Source of the DNA: Bacillota bacterium
Lineage (GTDB): Bacteria; Bacillota; Clostridia; Clostridiales; Caloramatoraceae
Direction of reading: 5' to 3'
NCBI GenBank assembly: GCA_023389275.1
Contig: JAEWEN010000020.1
Coordinates: forward strand, 1 to 41,581
Length of the DNA stretch: 41,581 nt
Part shown: piece by piece, positions 33,854-41,581 of the stretch
How positions within the stretch are numbered: the first letter of the stretch is position 1
Layout of the letters: every line of letters begins with the position of its first letter
Notes under the pieces: model-generated
Seen by the model: the letters and a program-made list of their open reading frames with translations, nothing else
Database searches by the model: none
Told to the model about the DNA's origin: nothing
Made by a program: the position numbers and the translations under genes

Positions 33854-35641
33854 ATGGGCGAGAACATTAAAGGACTTAAAAGAAGCCACAATTGTGGTGA
33901 GATTTTAGAAAATAATATAGGTGAAAAGGTTACCATAATGGGATGGGTACAAAGAAGACGTAACCTTGGAGGACTTATTTTCGCAGACCTTAGAGATAGA
34001 AGTGGAATAGTTCAAGTTGTATTTGGAGAAGAAATAGATAAAGAAGCATTTGAAAAAGCTGAATCAATTAGAAGTGAATATGTTTTAGCTATAGAAGGTG
34101 TTGTAGAAAAAAGACAATCTCCAAATAAAGATATGAAAACAGGTATGGTAGAGGTTCTTGGAAAATCACTAAGAATAATTTCAGAGTCAGAAACACCACC
34201 TATATACATAAAAGAAAATCTAGATGCTTCTGAAAGCATTAGATTAAAATATAGATACCTAGACCTTAGAAGACCAGATATGCAAAAAAACTTTATTGTA
34301 AGACATAAAACAACTAAAGTAGTTCGTGATTTTCTAGATGAAAATGGATTTTTAGAAGTAGAAACTCCTATGCTTACTAAAAGTACACCTGAAGGAGCTA
34401 GAGATTATTTAGTGCCAAGTAGAAACTATCCAGGAAGTTTTTATGCACTACCACAGTCTCCACAAATCTTTAAACAGTTACTTATGGTATCAGGATTTGA
34501 AAAATATTTTCAAATAGTTAAGTGTTTTAGAGATGAAGATCTTCGTGCAAATAGACAGCCAGAATTTACACAAATAGATATTGAAATGTCATTTGTAGAT
34601 ATTGAAGATGTTATAAGTGTAAATGAAAAACTTATCCAAAAAATTTGGAAAGAAGTTTTAGGAATAGATGTTGAGATTCCATTTAAAAGAATGCCATATA
34701 GTGAGGCTATGGACAAATATGGTAGTGATAAGCCAGATACTAGATTTGGTCTTGAAATTAAAAATATTAGTGATGTAGTTAAAGATGCTGAGTTTAAAGT
34801 ATTTAAAGACGCTATAGAAAATGGTGGAACAGTTCGTGCTATTAATGCAAAATCATGTGCATCATTTGGAAGAAAAGAAATAGACAAACTAGGAGAATTT
34901 GTTAAAACATTTGGAGCTAAGGGACTTGCTTGGATTCAGTTAAAAGAAGGAGAAATCAAATCACCTATAGCTAAATTCTTTGATGAAGCTAAATTAAAAG
35001 AAATTATTAATGCTGTTAATGGTGAAGATGGAGATCTTATTTTAATAGTTGCTGATAAGTACTCAGTAGTATGTAAAGCACTTGGAGAATTAAGACTTGA
35101 AATTGCTAGAAAAACAAACTTAATAGGAGAAGATAATAAAGATCTTAACTTCCTATGGGTTACTGAATTCCCACTATTTGAGTATAGCGAAGAAGAAGAT
35201 AGATATGTTGCAAAACACCACCCATTTACAATGCCTATGGAGGAAGATATACATCTTCTTGAAACAAACAAGGAAGAAGCTAGAGCTAAAGCTTATGATA
35301 TTGTTTTAAATGGAGAAGAAATAGGTGGAGGAAGTATTAGAATTCATGATAGTGAGATTCAAGAAAAAATGTTTAAAGCACTTGGATTTACAGAAGAAGA
35401 AGCTCATGAAAAATTTGGATTCTTACTTGAAGCATTTAAATATGGTACACCTATTCATGGTGGAATAGCGTATGGTCTTGATAGATTAGTAATGTTCTTA
35501 ACAGGAACAAATAATATAAAAGATGTTATTGCATTCCCTAAAAATCAAAATGCAGGTGACCCTATGACAGAAGCTCCAGGAGAAGTAGATGAAAAGCAGC
35601 TTAAAGAGCTTTCAATTAAAATAGAAAAAAGTGAGAACTAA
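33854..35641 (+). CDS. aspS: Aspartyl-tRNA synthetase, bacterial type
   Basis: This 595-residue class IIb synthetase has an N-terminal OB anticodon-binding domain (VTIMGWVQRRRNLGGLIF), motif 1 with RYLDLRRPDMQKN, motif 2 FRDEDLRANRQPEFTQ, the bacterial GAD insertion (about 290-420), and motif 3 GGIAYGLDRLVMFLTG. The GAD insertion distinguishes it from the archaeal type. AGGAGG precedes the ATG, 14 bases after hisS. Asp or Asp/Asn specificity is not decidable here. Confidence 0.97.
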   Translation: MGENIKGLKRSHNCGEILENNIGEKVTIMGWVQRRRNLGGLIFADLRDRSGIVQVVFGEEIDKEAFEKAESIRSEYVLAIEGVVEKRQSPNKDMKTGMVEVLGKSLRIISESETPPIYIKENLDASESIRLKYRYLDLRRPDMQKNFIVRHKTTKVVRDFLDENGFLEVETPMLTKSTPEGARDYLVPSRNYPGSFYALPQSPQIFKQLLMVSGFEKYFQIVKCFRDEDLRANRQPEFTQIDIEMSFVDIEDVISVNEKLIQKIWKEVLGIDVEIPFKRMPYSEAMDKYGSDKPDTRFGLEIKNISDVVKDAEFKVFKDAIENGGTVRAINAKSCASFGRKEIDKLGEFVKTFGAKGLAWIQLKEGEIKSPIAKFFDEAKLKEIINAVNGEDGDLILIVADKYSVVCKALGELRLEIARKTNLIGEDNKDLNFLWVTEFPLFEYSEEEDRYVAKHHPFTMPMEEDIHLLETNKEEARAKAYDIVLNGEEIGGGSIRIHDSEIQEKMFKALGFTEEEAHEKFGFLLEAFKYGTPIHGGIAYGLDRLVMFLTGTNNIKDVIAFPKNQNAGDPMTEAPGEVDEKQLKELSIKIEKSEN

Positions 35642-35689
35642 TTATAAAGAATAATAAATGTGACTTTAACAAATAATAAAAATATTCTA

Positions 35690-35718
35690 TTGATTAGTTT
35701 AAAATCTAATGATATATT
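35690..35718 (+). promoter_or_regulatory. Sigma-A-type promoter of 6S RNA
   Basis: TTGATT (35690-35695) and TATATT (35713-35718) are 17 bases apart and lie just before the predicted 6S RNA 5' end. Confidence 0.65.
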
Positions 35719-35740
35719 AGTAATAAATATAACATAGAAT

Positions 35741-35920
35741 TTTGCCTACTGTATACGATAAGGTGGATTATGTATTGTTCCAACACATATTATATGGGAG
35801 TCCACATTCTCAAAATATGCGTATGCCGACTTGCTTCGGACACAATTATTTTGTGAGAGGACACCCACCTAGCTTAGCTAGGAACTAACTATCCATCTAA
35901 ACGGTACAGTGGGCAATTTT
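35741..35920 (+). ncRNA. ssrS: 6S RNA
   Basis: The ends TTGCCTACTGTA (35742-35753) and TACAGTGGGCAA (35905-35916) form a 12-bp closing stem with one G-T pair. AGGTGG (35761-35766) pairs with CCACCT (35875-35880), a small hairpin CCTAGCTTAGCTAGG lies on the 3' side of the central bubble, and a GC hairpin (CCGACTTGCTTCGG) lies at the tip. This long rod with a central bubble is the 6S design that mimics an open promoter and binds sigma-A RNA polymerase. Position between aspS and tcdA matches bsrA of B. subtilis. Exact ends are estimated. Confidence 0.88.
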
Positions 35921-35954
35921 ACTTAGAAAATACTTATACATTTTGGAGGTTACA

Positions 35955-36680
35955 ATGACAAAACCATTTCAAAGAACTGAACTTTTAATTGGAGAAAGTG
36001 GAATAAAAACATTAGAAGATTCAACAGTAGCAGTATTTGGAGTAGGAGGAGTAGGTTCTTTTGTAGCAGAAGCTCTTGCTAGAAGTGGAGTAGGAAATAT
36101 TATTTTAGTTGATAAGGATTCTATAGACATTACAAATATCAATAGACAAATTCATGCCAACACAAAAACTGTTGGAAAAGATAAAGTTGAAGTTATGAAA
36201 GAAAGAATACTTGAAATAAATCCAAGCTGTAATGTAACAGCTTATAAAAAGTTCTATAACAGGGAAAATTCTAATGAATTAATATCAGAAAAATATGACT
36301 ATGTTGTAGATGCAATAGATACAGTAGCATCAAAACTAGATTTAGCTGAAGTCTGTACTAATATGGGAATTAATATCATAAGTAGTATGGGAGCAGGAAA
36401 TAAGCTTGATCCTACAAAATTTGAAGTAGCAGACATATTTAAAACAAGTGTGTGTCCGCTAGCTAAAGTTATGAGACATGAACTTAGAAAAAGAGGAATT
36501 AAAAAATTAAAAGTGGTTTATTCCAAGGAAATTCCTATAAAACCTGACACTAGTATAGAAATTCCTAAAGAAGTAGGATCTTCTAGAAGAAGTACACCAG
36601 GAAGTGTAGCATTTGTACCATCTGTTGTTGGACTTATTATAGCAAGTCAAGTTGTAAGGGATTTATTAAACTTGAAATAA
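35955..36680 (+). CDS. tcdA: tRNA threonylcarbamoyladenosine dehydratase TcdA
   Basis: This E1-like ThiF-family ATPase of about 241 residues cyclises t6A37 to ct6A in tRNA. It begins with FQRTELLIGESGIKTLEDSTV, then the nucleotide motif GVGGVGSFVAEALARSGVG, DKDSIDITNINRQ, YDYVVDAIDT, the SVCPLAKVMRHELRKRG segment with the conserved Cys, and the SRRSTPGSVAFVPS end motif. The start is the ATG at 35955, since the GGAGGT site lies between it and the upstream TTG. Confidence 0.93.
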   Translation: MTKPFQRTELLIGESGIKTLEDSTVAVFGVGGVGSFVAEALARSGVGNIILVDKDSIDITNINRQIHANTKTVGKDKVEVMKERILEINPSCNVTAYKKFYNRENSNELISEKYDYVVDAIDTVASKLDLAEVCTNMGINIISSMGAGNKLDPTKFEVADIFKTSVCPLAKVMRHELRKRGIKKLKVVYSKEIPIKPDTSIEIPKEVGSSRRSTPGSVAFVPSVVGLIIASQVVRDLLNLK

Positions 36681-36773
36681 TTACATAAATTTTAATAAAT
36701 TGAAAACAATCTATATTTTTACTAAAAAGTATTGTATAATCTTTTAAGTATGAAAGAATGGATAGGTAATCTT

Positions 36774-37037
36774 ATGAATGAAACAAGAAAAGATTTAATA
36801 ACAAGACTTAGAAAAATAGAAGGACAAGTTAAAGGCATTCAAAGAATGATAGAAAAAGAAGAAGATTGCACTAACATACTTGTTCAAATTGCAGCAGTAA
36901 GGTCTGCAGTTAATAAAGTCGGGGGACTTGTTTTAGAGAACTATTCAAAGGACTGTGTGGTCAGGATTACTGAAAACAGTGAGCCAGAGGCAGAAATAAA
37001 AAGGCTTATAGAGACTATTGTGCGATTCACAAAATAA
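36774..37037 (+). CDS. CsoR/FrmR/CstR family transcriptional repressor
   Basis: This all-helical DUF156 regulator of about 87 residues has the family start DLITRLRKIEGQVKGIQRMIE, then Cys32 in EEDCTNIL and Cys61 in LENYSKDCV. CsoR copper sensors use Cys-His-Cys; here the His position is Tyr57, leaving only the two Cys as in the persulfide sensor CstR. The target is unknown: no metal pump, formaldehyde or sulfur-transferase gene is adjacent. GGATAGGT lies before the ATG at 36774; an upstream ATG at 36750 is also possible. Confidence 0.82.
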   Translation: MNETRKDLITRLRKIEGQVKGIQRMIEKEEDCTNILVQIAAVRSAVNKVGGLVLENYSKDCVVRITENSEPEAEIKRLIETIVRFTK

Positions 37038-37041
37038 ATAG

Positions 37042-37064
37042 AACATTCTGAAAAATGTTTTTTT
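37042..37064 (+). terminator. Weak terminator after the CsoR-like gene
   Basis: AACATT (37042-37047) pairs with AATGTT (37054-37059), loop CTGAAA, followed by six T. The stem is short and AT-rich. Confidence 0.5.
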
Positions 37065-37075
37065 ATAAATAGTTC

Positions 37076-37104
37076 TTGTCAAAAATTATTTATGTTACTA
37101 TAAT
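37076..37104 (+). promoter_or_regulatory. Sigma-A-type promoter of glyA
   Basis: TTGTCA (37076-37081) and TATAAT (37099-37104) are 17 bases apart, 42 bases before glyA. Confidence 0.75.
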
Positions 37105-37146
37105 GTAATTATTACGGGAGATATTACTAGGAGGGAGAACAAAAAA

Positions 37147-38379
37147 ATGAGTTTAGAAATAATTAAAAATTCAGATCCACAAATATTTGAGGCTATCGAA
37201 AAGGAAATGCAAAGACAACAATCAAACATTGAGCTTATAGCTTCAGAAAACTTTACAAGCCTTGCTGTTATGGAAGCACAAGGTTCACAACTTACAAACA
37301 AATATGCAGAAGGATACCCAGCTAAAAGATACTATGGCGGATGCGAATTCGTTGACGTTGTAGAAAACTTAGCTATTGATAGAGTAAAAGAACTATTTGG
37401 TGCAGAACATGCTAACGTTCAACCACACTCAGGTTCAAATGCTAACATGGCAGTATACATGTCAGTTCTTAAACCAGGAGATAAAGTTCTAGGAATGGAC
37501 CTTTCAAATGGAGGACACTTAACACATGGAAGCCCTGTTAACTTCTCAGGAACTTTATATGACTTTAGCTCATATGGAGTAGATGAAAAAGGTTATATCG
37601 ATTACGAAGACCTTAGAAACAAAGCTTTAGAATTAAAGCCAAAAATGATCGTTGCAGGAGCAAGTGCTTACTCAAGAAGCATTGATTTTGCTAAATTTAG
37701 AGAAATAGCTGATGAAGTTGGAGCTTACTTCATGGTTGATATGGCTCACATTGCAGGTTTAGTTGCAGCTGGCCTACACCAAAATCCAGTTCCATACGCT
37801 GATTTCGTAACATCAACTACACACAAAACATTAAGAGGACCAAGAGGTGGACTAATCCTTTGTAAAGAGAAGTTTGCTAAAGATGTAAACAGACTAATCT
37901 TCCCAGGAATCCAAGGTGGACCACTTGAGCACATTATAGCTGCTAAAGCTGTATGTTTTGGAGAAGCTCTTAAACCAGAATTTAAAGAGTACCAAAAGAA
38001 AGTTGTTGAAAACGCTGCAACATTAGCTGATGAGCTTACTAAGAGAGGATTCAACATAGTATCAGGAGGAACTGATAACCACCTAATGCTAGTTGACCTT
38101 AGAAACAAAGGTGTAACAGGTAAAGAAGCTGAAAAACTTCTTGACGAAGTTAAAATCACAGTTAATAAAAACACAGTTCCAAACGAAACTCAAAGCCCAT
38201 TTGTTACAAGTGGTGTAAGAATAGGAACTCCAGCTGCTACTTCAAGAGGATTCGGTAAAGAAGAAATGGTTGAAATAGCAGACATTATTAGCTGGGTAAT
38301 TGACAACAAAGATGGAGATTTATCACCAGCTGTTGCAAGAGTAGATGCTCTTTGTGCTAAATTCCCACTATACAAGTAA
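37147..38379 (+). CDS. glyA: Serine hydroxymethyltransferase
   Basis: This 410-residue PLP enzyme interconverts serine and glycine with tetrahydrofolate, the main one-carbon source. The PLP lysine is Lys227 in TTHKTLRGPRGG. IELIASENFTS, NKYAEGYPAKRYYGG, VQPHSGSNAN and MVDMAHIAGLVAAG are all conserved. An AGGAGGGAG site precedes the ATG. Its codons use more C-ending forms (TTC, AAC, GAC, CAC) than the neighbours, as expected for a highly expressed gene. It is a single-gene unit with a very strong terminator. Confidence 0.97.
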   Translation: MSLEIIKNSDPQIFEAIEKEMQRQQSNIELIASENFTSLAVMEAQGSQLTNKYAEGYPAKRYYGGCEFVDVVENLAIDRVKELFGAEHANVQPHSGSNANMAVYMSVLKPGDKVLGMDLSNGGHLTHGSPVNFSGTLYDFSSYGVDEKGYIDYEDLRNKALELKPKMIVAGASAYSRSIDFAKFREIADEVGAYFMVDMAHIAGLVAAGLHQNPVPYADFVTSTTHKTLRGPRGGLILCKEKFAKDVNRLIFPGIQGGPLEHIIAAKAVCFGEALKPEFKEYQKKVVENAATLADELTKRGFNIVSGGTDNHLMLVDLRNKGVTGKEAEKLLDEVKITVNKNTVPNETQSPFVTSGVRIGTPAATSRGFGKEEMVEIADIISWVIDNKDGDLSPAVARVDALCAKFPLYK

Positions 38380-38390
38380 TTAAGAACACT

Positions 38391-38440
38391 TAACATAAGA
38401 AAAGAGTACCTAATAAGGTACTCTTTTCTTATGTTAATAT
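38391..38440 (+). terminator. Strong rho-independent terminator after glyA
   Basis: A 20-bp perfect stem (38391-38410 with 38417-38436) has a six-base loop TAATAA. Its 3' arm contains CTCTTTTCTT; the trailing T run is poor, so it may act mainly as a 3' stabiliser. Confidence 0.85.
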
Positions 38441-38463
38441 TAAAGTTTAAACATATATTTAAA

Positions 38464-38492
38464 TTGAAAAAGGCATAGCTATACACTATAAT
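38464..38492 (+). promoter_or_regulatory. Sigma-A-type promoter of the pilus operon
   Basis: TTGAAA (38464-38469) and TATAAT (38487-38492) are 17 bases apart, 42 bases before pilB. Confidence 0.75.
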
Positions 38493-38534
38493 GGTAAATA
38501 AAGTAATAAATGTATTTTAATAGGTGGTGGGTTT

Positions 38535-40205
38535 ATGCCTATAAATAGAAAGAAAAAACTAGGACAAATATTGTTAGATACAAAAATGATTACTGAATCT
38601 CAACTTTATGAAGCTTTAAATGTTCAAAAAAACTCAGGGAAAAAGTTAGGAAAAGTTTTAGTAGACCTAGAGTTTATTACTGAAGATGAAATAATAAACG
38701 TATTAAAACAGCAGCTTTCAATAGAAGTAGTAGATCTTAACTATGAAAATATTGAAAATGAAGCAATAGAGTCTTTATCAGAAACTATTGCAAGGAATCA
38801 TAACTTAATACCTTTAAAATTAAAAGGAAATAGTATAGTTGTAGCTTTAAGTGATCCGTTAAATATATTTGCAATAGAAGATGTATCTATATATACAGGA
38901 AAACAAGTAAAAACTGTTTTAGCAAAGGAAGATGATATAAAAAGAAAAATTGATATGTACTATTCTAAAAAACAAGCTATAAAAGAAGCAGAAACCTTTG
39001 CAAATGAAATATTAAGATTTGAAGATGAAATAGAATTTGAAGATGAAAATTCAGCACCTATTGTAAAAATAGTAAATTCAATGTTAGAACAAGCTATAAA
39101 CTCAGATGCTAGTGACATACACATAGAACCATATGAAAACATTATTAGAGTTAGAAATAGAATAGATGGAATACTTAAAGAAAGTATGATACTAAAAACA
39201 AACCTTCTTTCTCCTATTGTTGCTAGAATAAAAATACTCTCTAACATGGATATTAGTGAAAGAAGAATTCCGCAAGATGGTAGATTAAGTTATATGTATT
39301 ATGAAGATGAATTTGATATGAGAATATCATCACTTCCTACTGTATTTGGAGAAAAAATAGTTATAAGAATACAAAATAAAAAAGGATTTATAAAAAGTAA
39401 ACAAGATCTAGGATTTTCAGAGTATGATATGAAAATCTTTAATGAAATAATAGGTATTCCACATGGAATAATACTTGTTTCAGGGCCTACAGGAAGTGGA
39501 AAAACAACAACATTATATACAATACTTAATGAGTTAAATAACGATGAAAAAAACATATTAACAGTTGAAGATCCTGTTGAAAGTAAAATTCATGGGATAA
39601 ATCAAGTTCAAGTACATCAAAAAGCTGGACTTAACTTTGCAAAAACTTTAAGAGCTATGTTAAGACAAGACCCAGACATAATAATGGTTGGAGAAATTAG
39701 AGACAGTGAAACAGCAGAAATTGCTGTAAGATCTGCTATAACAGGCCATTTAGTATTATCAACAATTCATACCAACGATTCAGCTACAAGTATATCAAGA
39801 TTAATAGATATGGGAGTTAAAAATTACCTTATAGGTTCTTCGCTTGTTGGAGTAATATCCCAAAGACTAGTTAGAAAAATTTGTGACCATTGTAAAAAGT
39901 CATATACTCCTTTAAAAAGTGAACTAGAAAGTATGGGGCTTGATGACAATGTATATACATTTTATAAAGGAGAAGGTTGTAGACATTGTAAAAACACTGG
40001 TTACAGTGGAAGAGTAGGAATATATGAAATTATGAAAATAAATAGCCAAATTAAAAAAGCAATATTTTCTAATGAAAGTAGTGATGATATAGAAAGTATA
40101 GCTATAAATTCAGGAATGACAACTCTTAGTAAAAGCTGTTTAAAAAAGGTTCTAGATGGCATAACAACATATGAAGAATATATAAGGGTAACTTATTCAG
40201 TATAA
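38535..40205 (+). CDS. pilB: Type IV pilus assembly ATPase PilB (GspE family)
   Basis: This 556-residue hexameric ATPase powers pilus extension. An N-terminal MshE-like domain (about 1-150, LGQILLDTKMITESQLYEAL) is followed by the secretion ATPase with Walker A GPTGSGKTTT starting at residue 317, the Asp box EDPVE, Walker B IIMVGEIRD, and the His box STIHTNDS. Four cysteines (450, 453, 482 and 485) form the zinc site typical of PilB/GspE. A GGTGGTGGG site precedes the ATG. It is the first gene of pilB-pilC-pilin. Confidence 0.93.
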   Translation: MPINRKKKLGQILLDTKMITESQLYEALNVQKNSGKKLGKVLVDLEFITEDEIINVLKQQLSIEVVDLNYENIENEAIESLSETIARNHNLIPLKLKGNSIVVALSDPLNIFAIEDVSIYTGKQVKTVLAKEDDIKRKIDMYYSKKQAIKEAETFANEILRFEDEIEFEDENSAPIVKIVNSMLEQAINSDASDIHIEPYENIIRVRNRIDGILKESMILKTNLLSPIVARIKILSNMDISERRIPQDGRLSYMYYEDEFDMRISSLPTVFGEKIVIRIQNKKGFIKSKQDLGFSEYDMKIFNEIIGIPHGIILVSGPTGSGKTTTLYTILNELNNDEKNILTVEDPVESKIHGINQVQVHQKAGLNFAKTLRAMLRQDPDIIMVGEIRDSETAEIAVRSAITGHLVLSTIHTNDSATSISRLIDMGVKNYLIGSSLVGVISQRLVRKICDHCKKSYTPLKSELESMGLDDNVYTFYKGEGCRHCKNTGYSGRVGIYEIMKINSQIKKAIFSNESSDDIESIAINSGMTTLSKSCLKKVLDGITTYEEYIRVTYSV

Positions 40206-40223
40206 GTATAAAGGGGAAGTAAA

Positions 40224-41420
40224 ATGCAGGAATTTAATTATACTGTTATAGATAAAAGTGGTAAGAAAAAAAGAGGATTTATAGAAGCTTTTAGTAAAGA
40301 AAATGCAATAGATTCTCTTCAAAATAAAGGTATGTATATTCTTGAAATATCATCAGCAGCAACTAATATATATAAAGGTAAAAAAGTAAATGTAAAACTT
40401 AAAGACGTAGCAATATTTTCAAGACAAGTTGCAACAATGCTTTCCTCAGGAGTTAATGTTGTAACTGCAATAGAAGCTATGGAAGGGCAAAGTGATGATA
40501 AGGGATTTAAAAGTGTTTTAAAAGATGTTAAGAAAAAGGTAGAACAGGGAGAGTCTCTTTCAGAAAGCATGAAAGAACATCCAAAGGCGTTTCCAAGTCT
40601 TTTATGTACAATGATAGAAGCTGGGGAAATGACTGGAGATACAGATAATACATTTGAAAGAATGGCTGATTATTATGATAAAGAAAATAAAATGAAACAA
40701 AAAATAGTAAATGCAACAATATATCCAAGTATATTAGTAATAGTATCACTACTTGCAATAACAGCTTTAATGATATTTGCAGTTCCTAAATTTATGAGTA
40801 TTTTTGAGGAAATGCAAGTGCCTCTTCCACTTTTAACTAAAATTGTACTAGGGTTAGGAGACTGGATGAAGTCTTACTGGTATATATTTATGATTATAAT
40901 TTTACTTATAATACTTGGATATAAAGCTTACTACTCATCAAAGGAAGGCGGAATTTTAATAGATAAATTAAAGCTTAAAATACCAGTTATAGGAGATATA
41001 TTAACATTTGCTGCAATTTCAAGATTTTCAAGAACACTTTCATCTCTTTTAGAAGCAGGGGTAGGTATGATACCTTCACTTGAGATTACTAAAAAAGTTG
41101 TTTTAAATAAATACATTATGAATGAACTTGATACAGTAGTTGAAAATATGAAAACAGGTGAAAGACTTAGTGATAATTTAAAAACCATAAAAATAATGCC
41201 AAAAATATTTCCTGTAATGATTAAAACAGGAGAAGAGTCTGGGAAAATAGACTATATGCTTTTAAAAGTAGCAGAGCTTTATGAAAATGAAGTTGATATG
41301 AGAGTTAGTAGAATAAATACAATAATAGAACCTGTAATAATAGTTGTTTTAGCAGTAGTTTTAGGATCTATTATGGCAGCTGTTATGTTACCTATGTTTA
41401 CACTATATGGAAACATATAG
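40224..41420 (+). CDS. pilC: Type IV pilus inner-membrane platform protein PilC (GspF family)
   Basis: This 398-residue protein has two repeats of the GspF domain (about 60-190 and 260-390), recognised by FSRQVATMLSSGVNVVTAIEAM and its second copy FSRTLSSLLEAGVGMIPSLEI, and three hydrophobic segments (near 170-190, 215-235, 370-390). PilC sits in the membrane over PilB and supports pilin insertion. It starts 18 bases after pilB with AAAGGGGAAG. Its last codons overlap the hairpin at 41394. Confidence 0.93.
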   Translation: MQEFNYTVIDKSGKKKRGFIEAFSKENAIDSLQNKGMYILEISSAATNIYKGKKVNVKLKDVAIFSRQVATMLSSGVNVVTAIEAMEGQSDDKGFKSVLKDVKKKVEQGESLSESMKEHPKAFPSLLCTMIEAGEMTGDTDNTFERMADYYDKENKMKQKIVNATIYPSILVIVSLLAITALMIFAVPKFMSIFEEMQVPLPLLTKIVLGLGDWMKSYWYIFMIIILLIILGYKAYYSSKEGGILIDKLKLKIPVIGDILTFAAISRFSRTLSSLLEAGVGMIPSLEITKKVVLNKYIMNELDTVVENMKTGERLSDNLKTIKIMPKIFPVMIKTGEESGKIDYMLLKVAELYENEVDMRVSRINTIIEPVIIVVLAVVLGSIMAAVMLPMFTLYGNI

Positions 41421-41429
41421 TGTAAACAT
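41394..41429 (+). repeat. Hairpin with GAAA loop at the pilC-pilin junction
   Basis: A 16-bp perfect inverted repeat (ATGTTTACACTATATG and its complement) closes a GAAA loop. It spans the pilC stop codon and is not followed by a T run, so it is unlikely to be a terminator; RNA stability or processing is more plausible. Confidence 0.75.
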
Positions 41430-41468
41430 TTAAATAAATATGAATAAAATATAAAAAGGGGGAGAAAA

Positions 41469-41581
41469 ATGAACAAACTTAAAAAAAGAAAAAAATCAGG
41501 ATTTACACTAATTGAAATGGTAGTAGTTATTGCTATTGTAGTAATTGTAGCAGCTATTGCTATACCACAGGCTTTAAAAGC
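41469..41581 (+). CDS. Type IV prepilin-like protein (5' end, truncated by window)
   Basis: Thirty-seven codons are visible. The protein begins with a basic leader (MNKLKKRKKSG), then the prepilin peptidase motif Gly11-Phe12 with TLIEM, giving Glu at mature position 5, and a hydrophobic stretch VVVIAIVVIVAAIAIPQ. The AAAAGGGGGAGAAAA site precedes the ATG. It is third in the pilus operon. Major versus minor pilin cannot be told from the fragment. Confidence 0.9.
   Translation, partial: MNKLKKRKKSGFTLIEMVVVIAIVVIVAAIAIPQALK

Noticed and set aside
34510..34887. - strand open frame of 125 codons inside aspS
   Set aside because: It is the complement of conserved AspRS coding sequence, with no start signals.
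35761..35890. Possible third T-box or other riboswitch before tcdA
   Set aside because: There is no T-box core or specifier, and the terminal 12-bp stem with central bubble fits 6S RNA.
37746..38174. Long - strand open frame (142 codons) inside glyA
   Set aside because: glyA is unambiguous on the + strand; the antisense frame lacks a ribosome site and recognisable domains.

Overview
The window is a low-GC, AT-rich Firmicute chromosome segment and looks like a spore-forming Clostridium (sensu stricto type). Reasons: strong A/T codon bias, purine-rich Shine-Dalgarno sites with frequent TTG/GTG starts, a SCIFF peptide with its radical-SAM maturase, a BofC-like protein, T-box leaders, a 6S RNA beside aspS, and type IV pilus genes. 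The species cannot be named from this alone. Nothing resembling a prophage, transposon, integron or CRISPR array was seen; this is core chromosome, almost all of it on the + strand.

Layout. 1-370: 3' end of a 23S rRNA gene, tRNA-Asn and a terminator, with no 5S in between. 472-6432: a cytosolic parvulin-type prolyl isomerase, hpt on the opposite strand, HflX GTPase with an unusual N-terminal JAMM-like domain, an MTA/SAH-type deaminase, and a rubredoxin-reductase-like flavoprotein. 6481-9809: an operon of a nucleotidyltransferase-like protein, a DegV lipid-binding protein and a MocR-type regulator. 9810-13772: a DUF1858 protein (- strand), then HEAT-repeat protein, YigZ, NadE, YebC and a BofC-like protein. 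13846-17080: ruvC-ruvA-ruvB-queA. 17083-18011 (- strand): trpP tryptophan transporter behind a T-box leader with a Trp specifier.

18044-24413: tgt, two yajC paralogues, a small membrane protein, scfA (SCIFF), scfB (its maturase), secD and secF. This places a ribosomal-peptide system inside the Sec-accessory cluster, with hairpins that probably set the ratio of its products. 24445-32274: recJ, apt, rel (ppGpp), dtd, an MBL-fold hydrolase and hemZ. 32281-35641: a His T-box leader, hisS and aspS. 35690-35920: 6S RNA. 35955-38440: tcdA, a CsoR/CstR-type regulator and glyA. 38464-41581: pilB, pilC and the start of a prepilin gene cut by the window end.

Functional themes: tRNA modification and charging (queA, tgt, dtd, hisS, aspS, tcdA), Holliday-junction and single-strand DNA processing (ruvCAB, recJ), protein export (yajC, secDF), purine salvage (hpt, apt), stringent response (rel), and type IV pili. 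The most unusual items are the HflX-JAMM fusion, the tandem YajC pair with one acidic-tailed copy, a Shine-Dalgarno buried in a terminator stem at 20023-20067, the SCIFF cassette's regulatory hairpins, and a CsoR-family protein whose metal-ligand His is replaced by Tyr.
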